Both the position numbers and the translations under genes were made by a program. DNA of 64,000 bases, from the NCBI RefSeq assembly GCF_016862675.1, contig NZ_BONK01000002.1, positions 248,001 through 312,000 of the forward strand, read 5' to 3'. This document shows, in pieces, positions 45,074 through 53,543 of this stretch. The notes under the pieces are model-generated. The model was not told the DNA's origin. It saw only the letters and a list, made by a program, of their open reading frames with translations, and searched no databases. The stretch's first letter is position 1. Each line of letters starts with the position of its first letter. Source of the DNA: Cellulomonas chitinilytica (GTDB taxonomy: Bacteria > Actinomycetota > Actinomycetes > Actinomycetales > Cellulomonadaceae).

Positions 45074-46270
45074 TCAGACGGGGCGGAACCTGGCGAGGAC
45101 GTGGCACTCGAACGGGTCGCGAGCGGCCAGCCCGACCTCGTTCAGGTAGCGCACGACCGTGACGTACGACCGCCACAGGCTCGTCTCCGTGTAGGGCACG
45201 TCCAGCGTCCGGCACTGCTCACGCACCAGCGTGCGGGCCCGGGCGAGGTGGGAGCGCGGCATGCTCGGGAACAGGTGGTGCTCGACCTGGTAGTTCAGCC
45301 CGCCCATGAGCCAGGTGGCCCACCAGCCGCCCCGCACGTTCCGGGACGTGCGGACCTGCTTGGAGAAGAAGTCGAGCTTCACGTCACGTGCGATGACGGG
45401 CATGCCCTTGTGGTTCGGGGCGAACGACGCACCCATGTACACGCCGAACACGGCGAGCTGGACGCCGAGGAAGGCGAACGCCATGCCGACCGGCAGCACC
45501 AGGAACAGTGCTCCGAGCACGACCGCGAACCGCACCAGCGTGAGCGTCAGCTCGGTGCGGCGAGCCTTGACCGGCCCGCGGCCGAGCAGGTGCTGCACAC
45601 CGAGCCGGTGCAGGTTGAGGCCTTCGAACGTCAGGAGCGGGAAGAACAGCCACCCCTGACGACGGGTGATCGTCGCGAGCAGCCCTGTCGCCTTCGCCGC
45701 GTCCTCCTCGAGGAACGAGATCGTGTCGACGTCGATGTCGGGGTCCCGTCCGACCTGGTTCGGGTTGGCGTGGTGCCGGTTGTGCTTGGACGTCCACCAG
45801 GAGTAGCTCACCCCGACGACGCCGCACGCGAGCCAGCGACCGAGGCGCTCGTTCGCCGGCCCGGAGGCCAGCACCTGCTTGTGCGCGGCCTCGTGCGTGA
45901 GGAACGCCGTCTGGGTCAGCACGATCCCGAGCGCACCGGCGATCAGCAGCTGGAACCAGCTGTCCCCGAGCAGCACGAACCCGGTGACGCACCCGGCGAG
46001 CGCGAGCACGAGCCCGGCGCCGACGGCCGCGTAGAACGCGTAGGCCCGCCGCAGCAGGCCCTGCTCGCGCACCTGCTGCGCGACCTCGGTGTACGCGTGC
46101 GTGAGCTGCGGGAACGACTCCCCGCGAGGACGGGTCGGTCGGAAGCCTGGAGGGAGGGTGGGCGCGGAGGTACCGGATGAAGGGGTGATGACACACCTGA
46201 CCGATCGGTGCCGGCACGCGCTGCGTGCGGGGCTTGGGCGCCAAAGGCGGATGCCGATCGCTGCAGCCAC
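45074..46270 (-). CDS. Acyl-CoA/fatty-acid desaturase
   Basis: A membrane di-iron desaturase with the three histidine boxes HEAAHK, HNRHHANPN and QVEHHLFP and about four helices (for example VLALAGCVTGFVLLGDSWFQLLI). It inserts a double bond into membrane acyl chains using O2 and electrons from a reductase; the actinobacterial homologue DesA3 is of this type. The start is unclear: the conserved part begins around TLPPGFRPTRPRGESFP, yet the nearest in-frame start codon I find is GTG at 46270 without a ribosome site, adding about 45 poorly conserved residues. Confidence 0.88.
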   Translation of the reverse strand: MAAAIGIRLWRPSPARSACRHRSVRCVITPSSGTSAPTLPPGFRPTRPRGESFPQLTHAYTEVAQQVREQGLLRRAYAFYAAVGAGLVLALAGCVTGFVLLGDSWFQLLIAGALGIVLTQTAFLTHEAAHKQVLASGPANERLGRWLACGVVGVSYSWWTSKHNRHHANPNQVGRDPDIDVDTISFLEEDAAKATGLLATITRRQGWLFFPLLTFEGLNLHRLGVQHLLGRGPVKARRTELTLTLVRFAVVLGALFLVLPVGMAFAFLGVQLAVFGVYMGASFAPNHKGMPVIARDVKLDFFSKQVRTSRNVRGGWWATWLMGGLNYQVEHHLFPSMPRSHLARARTLVREQCRTLDVPYTETSLWRSYVTVVRYLNEVGLAARDPFECHVLARFRPV

Positions 46271-46371
46271 GGTAACCCGGCCAGGTCGCGCGCGGGGGGA
46301 TCGCCCCGGATCGTCGACGGTCGCCCACGCTTTGCGCACATCGTCACCGCCCCGCACGGACGCGGTCCCGG

Positions 46372-47280
46372 CTACCAGGTGAGCGTGCCGTCTCCGCGGA
46401 GCACGGCGTGGTCGGACACCCACAGGGCCGTCGACACACCCCGGTAGTCCGTGCCCCACCGTCGGGCGACGAAGAAGACGTAGTCGCACTTGCTCGTCCC
46501 GCAGGTCGGGGCGTTGTACGTGCCGTCACCGCCGGTGCGCCACTGGTCGGCCTCCACCATGACGCCGGTCCCCGTCTGGCAGGTGCTGCTGGACGTCCCT
46601 GCGAACCCGCCCTCGTAGAGCGGCCGGAGCGCCGCCGCCGCCGGGCAGCTGCGCACGTCGATGTTGGTGTCGACCCCGAGCAGGGCGGCACCACCGCCGC
46701 CCGCGTGCGTCGAGAGCACGCTCCCGACCGCGGTGGCCTGCTCGCCGTTCGCCACAGCCTTGACCGAGAAGTGCGAGCTGCACACCCGGAACGTCGCACC
46801 GATGACGACGTCCCCGCAGAGCAGGTACCGCCGCTCGGTCTCGCCGAGCGGGTTCGGCAGCAGGGTCGCGGTGACGCCGGTCGGCGCCGGGGCGCGCGCC
46901 AGCAGCGCGATCCCCCAGCTCCGTGCACCGGGCGCGCAGCGGTCGTCGCCGATCGCGACGGTCTGGAAGAACGTGCCGTGCCACGCGGAGCCGAGCCGCT
47001 GGAGCAGCCGGTCGAAGGTGTAGCGGCACACCTCCTGGAGCGTGACCACGTTGCTGCCGGCGAACAGCACGCCGCTCGCGATGACGTCCGCCCGCTGGGC
47101 GGCCGTGGCGTCGCACTCGGGGTCGCGCCCGTACTGGTCGCACGCGTTGAAGTCGAAGACCTTCGTCCGCAGCGTGGCGGCCTGGGCGGCGTCCGGGTGG
47201 GCCGCCAGCGACCCGACGAGCAGCACGAGGATCGCGAGGAGGCACGGCACGTATCCCTGCCGACGGCGTCGGACGCTCAT
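46372..47280 (-). CDS. Secreted endonuclease/exonuclease/phosphatase family protein
   Basis: A 302-residue exported protein: signal peptide about 1-35 (CLLAILVLLVGSLAAHPDAAQA), then an EEP fold recognisable by LRTKVFDFNACDQYG, NVVTLQEVCRYTFDRLL (metal-binding Glu), GVDTNIDVRSC and SDHAVLRGDG (catalytic Asp-His). Many Cys suggest disulfides, as usual for secreted nucleases. DNA, phosphoesters or lipids are possible substrates. Its ATG overlaps the stop of the upstream lipoprotein gene (ATGA). Confidence 0.88.
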   Translation of the reverse strand: MSVRRRRQGYVPCLLAILVLLVGSLAAHPDAAQAATLRTKVFDFNACDQYGRDPECDATAAQRADVIASGVLFAGSNVVTLQEVCRYTFDRLLQRLGSAWHGTFFQTVAIGDDRCAPGARSWGIALLARAPAPTGVTATLLPNPLGETERRYLLCGDVVIGATFRVCSSHFSVKAVANGEQATAVGSVLSTHAGGGGAALLGVDTNIDVRSCPAAAALRPLYEGGFAGTSSSTCQTGTGVMVEADQWRTGGDGTYNAPTCGTSKCDYVFFVARRWGTDYRGVSTALWVSDHAVLRGDGTLTW

Positions 47281-48398
47281 CGCAGTGCGCACCGCGGGAT
47301 GTCGAGCCGGTCGGCGCTCACCACGCCCACCTCGGTCCCGATCGGCGCCTCGGACGTCGTCACGAACCGCCCGCCCGCGGTGCGCGACCACGTGCGGGCG
47401 ACGGCCGACCCCTCCGGGCCGTTGTCGAGCGCCGTCAACCGGGAGCCGTCGGCGGCCGAGTACACCAGGTCACCGTGGACGCCCCGCAGCACGGTCGCCG
47501 ACCGCCCGGTCGCGACGTCGATCTCGACGGCCCTGTCCCGCGCGCCACCGGAGCCGGTGGGCGCGCCCCCCTCGACGGTCAGCAGTGTGGTCCCGTCGGG
47601 CGACCAGTCCAGCGAGAGCAGGGCGACCGTCGCGTCGGACCGGTGGACCGCGGTGCTCGCGCCGCTCGCCAGGTCCGTGACCCGGACCTCCTGCGTCGCG
47701 TCGGGCAAGGTCGTGACGAACGCCAGCCGCCGCCCGTCAGGGCTCCACGCCAGCTCACGCGTCGCGACGGCGACCGGCTCGGCCCGGCTCGTCGCCGCAG
47801 CCGGGGGCAGGCTGCGCGGGGCCGCCTCGGCGGGCAGGTCGACGACGGCGGGCACCGAGGCTCCGGCGCCCGTCGGCCCCCCTGCCGTGAAGACGGTCAG
47901 CCCCAGCCGGGAGCCGTCCGGGGCGGGCGACACCCCGCCGACGTCCGACGCTTCCAGCACGACCGTCCACCGCCCGGTGGCCGGGTAGATCGCCACCACA
48001 CGGTCCGCCGTCGGTGCGAGCGCCGCCGTCGGCCCGACGACCGAGGTCGGCGACGCGTAGACGGTCGCGGCGTCGTCGGCGATGCCGAACTCGTACGAGC
48101 CGAGATCCGTGGTCACCGGGGACACCGATCCGTCCGGACGCACCCCGTAGATGTCGGACGACGGTGACGACCCGGGCTGCTCCGCCTGCTCGCCCTCGGC
48201 CGTGAAGCCCCGGAACACGGCGACGAACGGCTGGTCGTCGCAGGGGGCGAGGCCCGCGAACGGGTCGCCGTCGACCCGTCGCGCGCCGGGGCCGTCGAGA
48301 GGCTCGGCGCCGACGGTCGACGCGCAGCCCGTGACGAGCATCGCGATCCCGAGGACCAGACCGGCGTGCGCGGGCCGAGCTCTGGTCGTGGATGTCAT
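47277..48398 (-). CDS. Lipoprotein with WD40-like (TolB-type) beta-propeller
   Basis: A 373-residue lipoprotein: signal core GLVLGIAMLVTGC with lipobox VTGC, then PD40-type blades (LAWSPDGRRLAFVTTLPD, LDWSPDGTTLLTVEGG) that would form a beta-propeller for protein binding. Translationally coupled with the secreted nuclease-like protein downstream, so the two may work together at the cell surface. It is divergent from the ABC-2 operon. Confidence 0.87.
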   Translation of the reverse strand: MTSTTRARPAHAGLVLGIAMLVTGCASTVGAEPLDGPGARRVDGDPFAGLAPCDDQPFVAVFRGFTAEGEQAEQPGSSPSSDIYGVRPDGSVSPVTTDLGSYEFGIADDAATVYASPTSVVGPTAALAPTADRVVAIYPATGRWTVVLEASDVGGVSPAPDGSRLGLTVFTAGGPTGAGASVPAVVDLPAEAAPRSLPPAAATSRAEPVAVATRELAWSPDGRRLAFVTTLPDATQEVRVTDLASGASTAVHRSDATVALLSLDWSPDGTTLLTVEGGAPTGSGGARDRAVEIDVATGRSATVLRGVHGDLVYSAADGSRLTALDNGPEGSAVARTWSRTAGGRFVTTSEAPIGTEVGVVSADRLDIPRCALR

Positions 48399-48501
48399 CT
48401 CGGGCCCCCGCCATCCGTCCGTTCGACACTAGGTCGCGACCTCACCGGCCCACAAGGTCGACCGGGCGGACGGGTCGACGTCCTGCCCCGGGCGCGCTCC
48501 T

Positions 48502-48517
48502 CCGGACGTCCGTCCGG
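48502..48517. promoter_or_regulatory. Inverted repeat, possible TetR operator
   Basis: CCGGAC (48502-48507) and GTCCGG (48512-48517) form a 6-bp inverted repeat with a 4-base centre, 15 bases upstream of the -35 element of the ABC-2 operon, which ends in a tetR gene. Size and symmetry suit a TetR dimer. A second perfect palindrome, GAAGGCCTTC (48534-48543), overlaps the -35 element and spacer. No experimental support. Confidence 0.4.
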
Positions 48518-48531
48518 CTATTCCTCACCTG

Positions 48532-48560
48532 TTGAAGGCCTTCGGGGCGTCCGTTACGTT
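48532..48560 (+). promoter_or_regulatory. Leaderless sigma-70-type promoter of the ABC-2 operon
   Basis: A -35 TTGAAG (48532-48537), a spacer of exactly 17 bases and a -10 TACGTT (48555-48560). The start codon at 48567 is 6 bases after the -10, so the mRNA should begin at the ATG without a leader; no ribosome site is present. A 10-base palindrome overlaps the -35 element. Confidence 0.65.
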
Positions 48561-48566
48561 CCGAAG

Positions 48567-49628
48567 ATGAAGGCGATGATCGTCAAGGAGTTCCGCGAGC
48601 TCGTCCGCGACCACCGCACGCTCGCGATGATCGTCGTCCTGCCGCTGCTGCTGCTGGTGATCTTCGGGTACGCCGCGAACTTCTACGTGTCGTCCGTCGA
48701 GACGGCGGTCGTCGGGCCGCAGGCCGAGGAGCTCGCCTCCCAGCTGCCCGACTTCTTCGACGTGACCGTCACGGAGCCGTCGGGCACCCGGGCGGACGCG
48801 GAGCAGCTGCTGCAGGACAACAAGGTGGACGTCGCGTTCGTCGCGGACGCGGCACCGGTGACCGCCCTGGTCGACGGGTCGAACCTGTTCGCCGCGCAGT
48901 CGATCGTCGGCACCCTGAACGCGTTCGGCGACGCCGTGCACACCGAGGTGCTCTACAACCCCGACCTGACGACGTCGTGGGTGATGATCCCGGCGATCAT
49001 CGGCCTGATCCTCACCTTCATCGGCACGATCGTCACGAGCATCGGCCTGGTGCGGGAGCGCGAGGCCGGGACGCTGGAGCAGCTCGCGGTCATGCCCATC
49101 AAGCCGAGCTCGGTGATCCTCGGCAAGATCGTGCCGTACTTCCTGCTGGCGTCGTTCGACATGGTCGTCGTGACCGTGCTGGGGATGGTGCTGTTCGACG
49201 TCCCGTTCAACGGCAACGTGCTGGTGTTCGCCCTCGGCGCGGCGCTGTTCCTGTTCGTCGTGCTCGGGATCGGGGTGTTCATCTCGACGATCTCGAGGAC
49301 GACGGGACAGGCCATCCAGACGGCGTTCCTCGTGATGATGCCGTCGATCCTGCTGTCCGGGATGATCTTCCCGCTCGACGCGATGGCCGCGGGCGTGCGC
49401 TGGATCGGGTACCTGCTCCCCCTGACGTACTTCACGATGATCTCGCAGGGCGTCATGCTGCGCGGCGCCTCGCTGAGCTCGCTGTGGCTCGCGTTCGTCG
49501 TCCTCGCGGTCATGGCGGCCGTGGTGTTCACCGCGGCGACCCTGCGGTTCCGTCGAGATCTCGCGCCCGGCGGCCGGAAGCGCGCGGAGCAGGCCGCCGG
49601 CCCCGCGCCCGTCGGGGAGCGCGCGTGA
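48567..49628 (+). CDS. ABC-2 type transporter permease
   Basis: A 353-residue permease: first helix near 17-37 (LAMIVVLPLLLLVIFGYAA), a long extracytoplasmic loop to about 130, then five helices (for example IPAIIGLILTFIGTIVTSIGLV and LGAALFLFVVLGIGVFISTI), the ABC-2 membrane layout seen in YbhR/YhhJ and drug exporters. The motif VREREAGTLEQLAVMPIK is the family's coupling region. It is the only permease of the operon and so should act as a homodimer with the two ATPases that follow. The ATG at 48567 has no leader. Confidence 0.92.
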   Translation: MKAMIVKEFRELVRDHRTLAMIVVLPLLLLVIFGYAANFYVSSVETAVVGPQAEELASQLPDFFDVTVTEPSGTRADAEQLLQDNKVDVAFVADAAPVTALVDGSNLFAAQSIVGTLNAFGDAVHTEVLYNPDLTTSWVMIPAIIGLILTFIGTIVTSIGLVREREAGTLEQLAVMPIKPSSVILGKIVPYFLLASFDMVVVTVLGMVLFDVPFNGNVLVFALGAALFLFVVLGIGVFISTISRTTGQAIQTAFLVMMPSILLSGMIFPLDAMAAGVRWIGYLLPLTYFTMISQGVMLRGASLSSLWLAFVVLAVMAAVVFTAATLRFRRDLAPGGRKRAEQAAGPAPVGERA

Positions 49629-50452
49629 GCTACGGGGTGCGGTCCGCCGTCGTGCGGTTCGGGGACACGGTCGCGCTCGACGACGTCACCGTGGACGTCC
49701 CCGCCGGCACGGTCGTGGCCGTCGTGGGCGGCGACGGTGCCGGCAAGACGACGCTGCTGCGGGCCCTGGTGCGCGAGCAGCGGCTGGTCGCCGGTGAGGT
49801 CGAGGCGCCCGGCAAGCAGCACATCGGGTTCCTGCCGGCGTCGTCGGGCAGCTGGGCCTCGCTGTCGGTCACGCAGAACCTCGACTTCGTCGCGGGCATC
49901 TACGGCCTGTCGGGGGCCGCGCTCGACACCCGCCGCACCGAGCTCCTGGCAGGCGCCGGCCTGGCCAGGGCGTCCGACCGTCTCGCCTCGCAGCTGTCCG
50001 GCGGGATGCGCCGCAAGCTCGGCTTCTGCCTGGCGTCCGTGCACCGGCCCGGGCTGCTGGTGCTCGACGAGCCGAGCACCGGCGTCGACCCCGTCAGCCG
50101 CATCGACCTGTGGCGGATGATCTCGCAGGCCGCCGCCGACGGCGCCGCGGTCATCATGTCCACCACCTACCTCGACGAGGCCGAGCGCGCCGGGCACCTC
50201 GTCGTGATGGACGCCGGCCAGGTCCTCGTCCAGGGGTCGTACGACGACGTGCGCGCCCACTTCTCCGGGACCGTCACGCGGGTGGCCGCCGCGGCCCGGC
50301 CCGCGTGGTCGTGGCGCCGCGGACCCGAGCGCCACGAGTACTGGCCCGCCGGGCAGGCCCCACCCGGCAGCCAGGTCGTCGAGCCCGACCTCGAGGACAT
50401 CGTCATCGCCCTGTCCCTCGTGCGACGGTCCACGGCGGGGGTGCGCTCGTGA
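49625..50452 (+). CDS. ABC transporter ATPase 1 (degenerate Q- and H-loops)
   Basis: A 275-residue nucleotide-binding subunit. Walker A GGDGAGKTT, signature LSGGMRRKL and Walker B LLVLDEPSTGVD are normal. The Q-loop reads FLPASSGSW with Ala for the usual Gln, and the H-loop reads STTYLDEAE with Thr for the catalytic His. These losses would weaken the ATP site built on its own Walker motifs. The GTG at 49625 overlaps the permease stop by four bases. Together with ATPase 2 it resembles one half of the fused double ATPase YbhF. Confidence 0.9.
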   Translation: MSYGVRSAVVRFGDTVALDDVTVDVPAGTVVAVVGGDGAGKTTLLRALVREQRLVAGEVEAPGKQHIGFLPASSGSWASLSVTQNLDFVAGIYGLSGAALDTRRTELLAGAGLARASDRLASQLSGGMRRKLGFCLASVHRPGLLVLDEPSTGVDPVSRIDLWRMISQAAADGAAVIMSTTYLDEAERAGHLVVMDAGQVLVQGSYDDVRAHFSGTVTRVAAAARPAWSWRRGPERHEYWPAGQAPPGSQVVEPDLEDIVIALSLVRRSTAGVRS

Positions 50453-51315
50453 GCGGCGTGCTCCTGCGAGCCGCGTCGGTCACCCGCAGGTTCGGGAGCG
50501 TCACCGCCGTGTCCGACGTCTCGATGCACGTCGGTCGGGGCGAGGTCGTCGGCCTGCTCGGCGCGAACGGCGCCGGCAAGACCACCCTCATGCGGATGCT
50601 GCTCGGCCTGCTCGAGACGAGCGACGGCACCGTCGAGGTCCTCGGCGGGCCGCCGGACCGCGAACGGCGCCGTCGCATCGGCTACGTGCCGCAGAACCTC
50701 GGCCTCTACCCCGACCTGACCGCCGCGGAGAACCTGCGCTTCGCCGCCGACTCCTACGGCACCCCCGTGCCGGCCCTGCCGACCGACCTCGCCCGCTACG
50801 CCGGCACCCTGGTCGGCGCCCTGCCGCTCGGCGCGCAGCGGCAGCTCGCGTTCGTCGTCGCCCTCTCGCACGACCCGGAGGTGCTGCTGCTCGACGAGCC
50901 GACGTCGGGCGTCGACGCGCTGTCGCGGGCGGCGCTGTGGGACACCATCCGGGAGCAGGCCGGCACCGGCACCGGTGTGCTCGTCACCACGCACTACATG
51001 CAGGAGGCGCAGCAGTGCGACCGGCTCCTGCTGATGTCCGACGGGCTGCTCGTCGGGCAGGGCAGCGAGGCCGACATCATCGGCTCGACCAGCGCCGCCG
51101 CCGTCCGCACCGACGACTGGGCCACCGCGTTCGCCACGCTCAACGCCGCCGGTGTCCCGGTGATCCTCGACGGCCGCGACGTCCGCGTCGCCGACGTCGA
51201 CCTCGACGAGATCCGCCGCATCCTGGCCGACGCCCGGCTGCCCGCGACCGTCACCCCGGTCCCCGCGACGATCGAGGAGCGCATGCTCGTGCTCGCCCGC
51301 GGGACAGCCGGATGA
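50449..51315 (+). CDS. ABC transporter ATPase 2 (degenerate signature motif)
   Basis: A 288-residue subunit. Walker A GANGAGKTT, Q-loop VPQNLGLYPDL, Walker B VLLLDEPTSGVD and H-loop VTTHYMQEAQ are intact, but the signature is LPLGAQRQL instead of LSGGQ. It therefore lacks the motif that ATPase 1 keeps and keeps the loops that ATPase 1 has lost, so the pair should form a heterodimer with one good and one poor ATP site. The GTG at 50449 overlaps the previous stop (GTGA); the following tetR overlaps by ATGA. Confidence 0.9.
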   Translation: MSGVLLRAASVTRRFGSVTAVSDVSMHVGRGEVVGLLGANGAGKTTLMRMLLGLLETSDGTVEVLGGPPDRERRRRIGYVPQNLGLYPDLTAAENLRFAADSYGTPVPALPTDLARYAGTLVGALPLGAQRQLAFVVALSHDPEVLLLDEPTSGVDALSRAALWDTIREQAGTGTGVLVTTHYMQEAQQCDRLLLMSDGLLVGQGSEADIIGSTSAAAVRTDDWATAFATLNAAGVPVILDGRDVRVADVDLDEIRRILADARLPATVTPVPATIEERMLVLARGTAG

Positions 51316-51944
51316 GCGCAGGGCGCGGGCGCCCGCGGACGACCGACACCACCGACCGGCGGGCCGCCGTGCTGTCCAGCGCCCGTCGGCTGTTCGCCGA
51401 GCGCGGGTTCCACGGCACGACCATGCGTGCCGTCGCGGACCTGGCCGACGTCGACGTCAAGCTCGTCGGCTACTACTTCCGGAACAAGGCCGGCCTCCTC
51501 GACGCAGCGCTCGCACCCCCCGCCGCGGCGGTGCTCATGCTCGGCGGCATCGAAGGACCGCGCGAGCGGGCCGGAGAGGAGCTCGTCCGCCGGTTCGTGC
51601 ACGTGTGGGACGAGAACGACGAGCTGCGCGAGCAGGGCATCGCGATCGCGCGCGTCGCGCTCGGCGACGCCGGCGTGCGCCCGCAGCTCAGCCGGACCCA
51701 CCGCTCCTACGTGGCCGCGATGATCGCCGACGTCGTCGAGCCCGACCACCGCGACCTTCGCGTCGGGCTCGTCGGCGCCCAGCTCCAGGGCCTGCTGCTG
51801 ACCCGGTACGTCATGAGGACACCGGCTCTCACCACGGCCACCCCCGACGAGCTGGGCGCCGTCGTGGGTCCCGCCATCCAGGCGTACCTCACCGGGCCGA
51901 TCCCTGCCACCACCCACCACGACAGGGTGCTGACCAGCGGGTGA
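51312..51944 (+). CDS. TetR family transcriptional regulator
   Basis: A 210-residue repressor. The N-terminal helix-turn-helix spans about residues 17-62 (RRLFAERGFHGTTMRAVADL, then VKLVGYYFRNKAGLLDAAL), and the rest is the ligand-binding helical domain (TetR_C_17-like). It is the last gene of the ABC-2 operon with a 4-base overlap, so it most likely represses the operon's promoter at 48532-48560 and is released by an exported compound. The arrangement recalls the CecR-YbhFSR operon of E. coli. Confidence 0.92.
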   Translation: MSAGRGRPRTTDTTDRRAAVLSSARRLFAERGFHGTTMRAVADLADVDVKLVGYYFRNKAGLLDAALAPPAAAVLMLGGIEGPRERAGEELVRRFVHVWDENDELREQGIAIARVALGDAGVRPQLSRTHRSYVAAMIADVVEPDHRDLRVGLVGAQLQGLLLTRYVMRTPALTTATPDELGAVVGPAIQAYLTGPIPATTHHDRVLTSG

Positions 51945-51973
51945 CACGACGGACGGCGGCGACCCTCGACGTC

Positions 51974-51994
51974 GGCGGCGGTCCCCTCGCCGCC
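51974..51994. terminator. Bidirectional hairpin terminator
   Basis: GGCGGCG (51974-51980) and CGCCGCC (51988-51994) with a 7-base loop lie between the tetR stop at 51944 and the convergent gene ending at 51999. It can stop transcription from both directions. Confidence 0.6.
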
Positions 51995-51998
51995 CCGG

Positions 51999-52607
51999 TC
52001 AGTGGGCGAAGATGTCGTCGACCTTCTGGGCGTTCCCGAACAGAGGCACAGGCCCGAGCGCTGCGCGCATGGTGCGCTCGGCGTACTGGAACGTGCCGCT
52101 GATCTCGGCGTGCGAGTCGCCCCAGTGCTCCGGCTCGGCGCCGTACTCGTGCAGCGCGGTGGTCCAGACCCGTGCGTGGTCGAGGTACCGGTCGCGGGCC
52201 CGCCGCTGGGCGACGTGCCAGGGCGCGAACCACTCGTCCTCCAGTGCGCCCGTCGCCGCGATGAGCGAGGCGCCGTTGAAGTCCGCGGCGTCGTTGACCG
52301 TCTTCCGGAACTCGGCACGGTCGTCATCGGTCGTCGCGTTCCCCTTCTGGTCCAGGGTCTTCGACGCGCTGCTGGCTCGGGCGTTGAAGCCCTCCATCGG
52401 CACCTCACTGGCCCGCACGTCTGCCAGCAGGTGGCTCATCTCGACGTTGCGCCAGAACCAGTCACCGACCACGAGCGCGGCCAGCACGCCCACGACGACC
52501 AACGCCCGCACCAGTCCACGTCGGGACCGCCTCGACGACACCGGGTCGGGCGCGGGCACGGGCTCGCCGAGGGCGGCGGCGTCGGCGTCGTTGCTGGCAG
52601 CGGTCAT
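51999..52607 (-). CDS. Hypothetical membrane-anchored protein
   Basis: A 202-residue protein: cytoplasmic tail, one helix (VRALVVVGVLAALVVGDWFW, about 32-51), then a soluble helical domain (EVPMEGFNARASSASKTLDQ, WHVAQRRARDRYLDHARVW) with four or five helices. I do not recognise the family. The ATG at 52607 has GAGGAGGG upstream. It is monocistronic and converges with the ABC-2/tetR operon. Confidence 0.65.
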   Translation of the reverse strand: MTAASNDADAAALGEPVPAPDPVSSRRSRRGLVRALVVVGVLAALVVGDWFWRNVEMSHLLADVRASEVPMEGFNARASSASKTLDQKGNATTDDDRAEFRKTVNDAADFNGASLIAATGALEDEWFAPWHVAQRRARDRYLDHARVWTTALHEYGAEPEHWGDSHAEISGTFQYAERTMRAALGPVPLFGNAQKVDDIFAH

Positions 52608-52827
52608 GCGGCCCTCCTCGAGTGTCGCGCGAACTCTGGCACCGAGAACGACCCCTCCGAGCCGCGGGGCCCCGAATCCGGCATTTCGGGCTAGCGGTTT
52701 CACTCGTTCGAGTGCGCGGGGCCGCAGCCCGTCTCCTCGGTCACGCGCGCCGACGTCGGGTCGAGCGCGGGGCAGGTGGCAGGAGGAGGCTCGTCGTGTC
52801 CCCGTCACCGCTCGAGAAAGGCCGGAC

Positions 52828-53498
52828 ATGAGCACCACGGACAGCACCCACCCCGCTGATGGCGCCTGGTCGAGGACCTGAGGCTCGAGGCGGTCGTCGT
52901 CCCCGTCGCCGACGTCGACCGTGCGAAGGCGTTCTACGTCGGCCTCGGCTGGCGACTCGACGCCGACTTCGCGTTCGACGACGGCTTCCGGGTCGTCCAG
53001 CTCACGCCGCCGGGGTCGTCGGCCTCGGTGCAGTTCGGCGACCGGATCACCACCGCCCCGGCGGGCTCGGCGCAGGGCCTCTACCTCGTCGTCTCCGACA
53101 TCGAGACGGCCCGCGACCTGATCGCGGCACGCGGGGTCGAGATCAGCGCGGTGTTCCATCCCGTCGTGCCGGGCGCGCAGTTCGTGCCCGGGGACGGTGC
53201 GGGACGTGCGACGGGTCGTGCGCCGGAGGGAGCCAGCTACAGCTCGTTCGCGACGTTCGCCGACCCCGACGGCAACACCTGGCTGCTGCAGGAGGTCACG
53301 ACCCGGCTGCCGGGTCGGGTCGACGCCGCGGCCACGTCGTTCACGTCCGTGCACGACCTCGAGCAGGCGTTGGTCCGGGCGGCCACGGCCCACGGCGAGC
53401 ACGAGAAGCGCAACGGGGGCGCGTACGACGAGCAGTGGCCCGCCTGGTACGCGGCGTACCTCGTCGCGGAGCAGAGCGGCGCCGAGCTGCCCCGGTGA
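52828..53498 (+). CDS. VOC family (glyoxalase-like) protein, 5' end disrupted by a frameshift
   Basis: From about 52866 the frame reads a typical VOC protein: VVVPVADVDRAKAFYVGLGW, then VVSDIETARDLIAARGV and FADPDGNTWLLQEVTTRLPG, with a C-terminal extension to SGAELPR. The only good start, the ATG at 52828 with AAAGG 6 bases upstream, is in another frame and stops after 17 codons (52879-52881); a shift of -1 near 52864 would join them. Without it only CTG codons or an internal GTG at 53028 can start the frame. This is a mutation or a sequence error; no slippery heptamer is present. Confidence 0.7.
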
Positions 53499-53543
53499 CG
53501 GCGACAGGGCCCGTCCCCCAGGAGAGGGCCCCGTCGTCCTCGG

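Noticed and set aside
53506-53535. Terminator hairpin between the VOC gene and the GDPD gene
   Set aside because: GGGCCC occurs twice, but each is a self-palindrome and the longer arms do not pair well, so a hairpin is not convincing.
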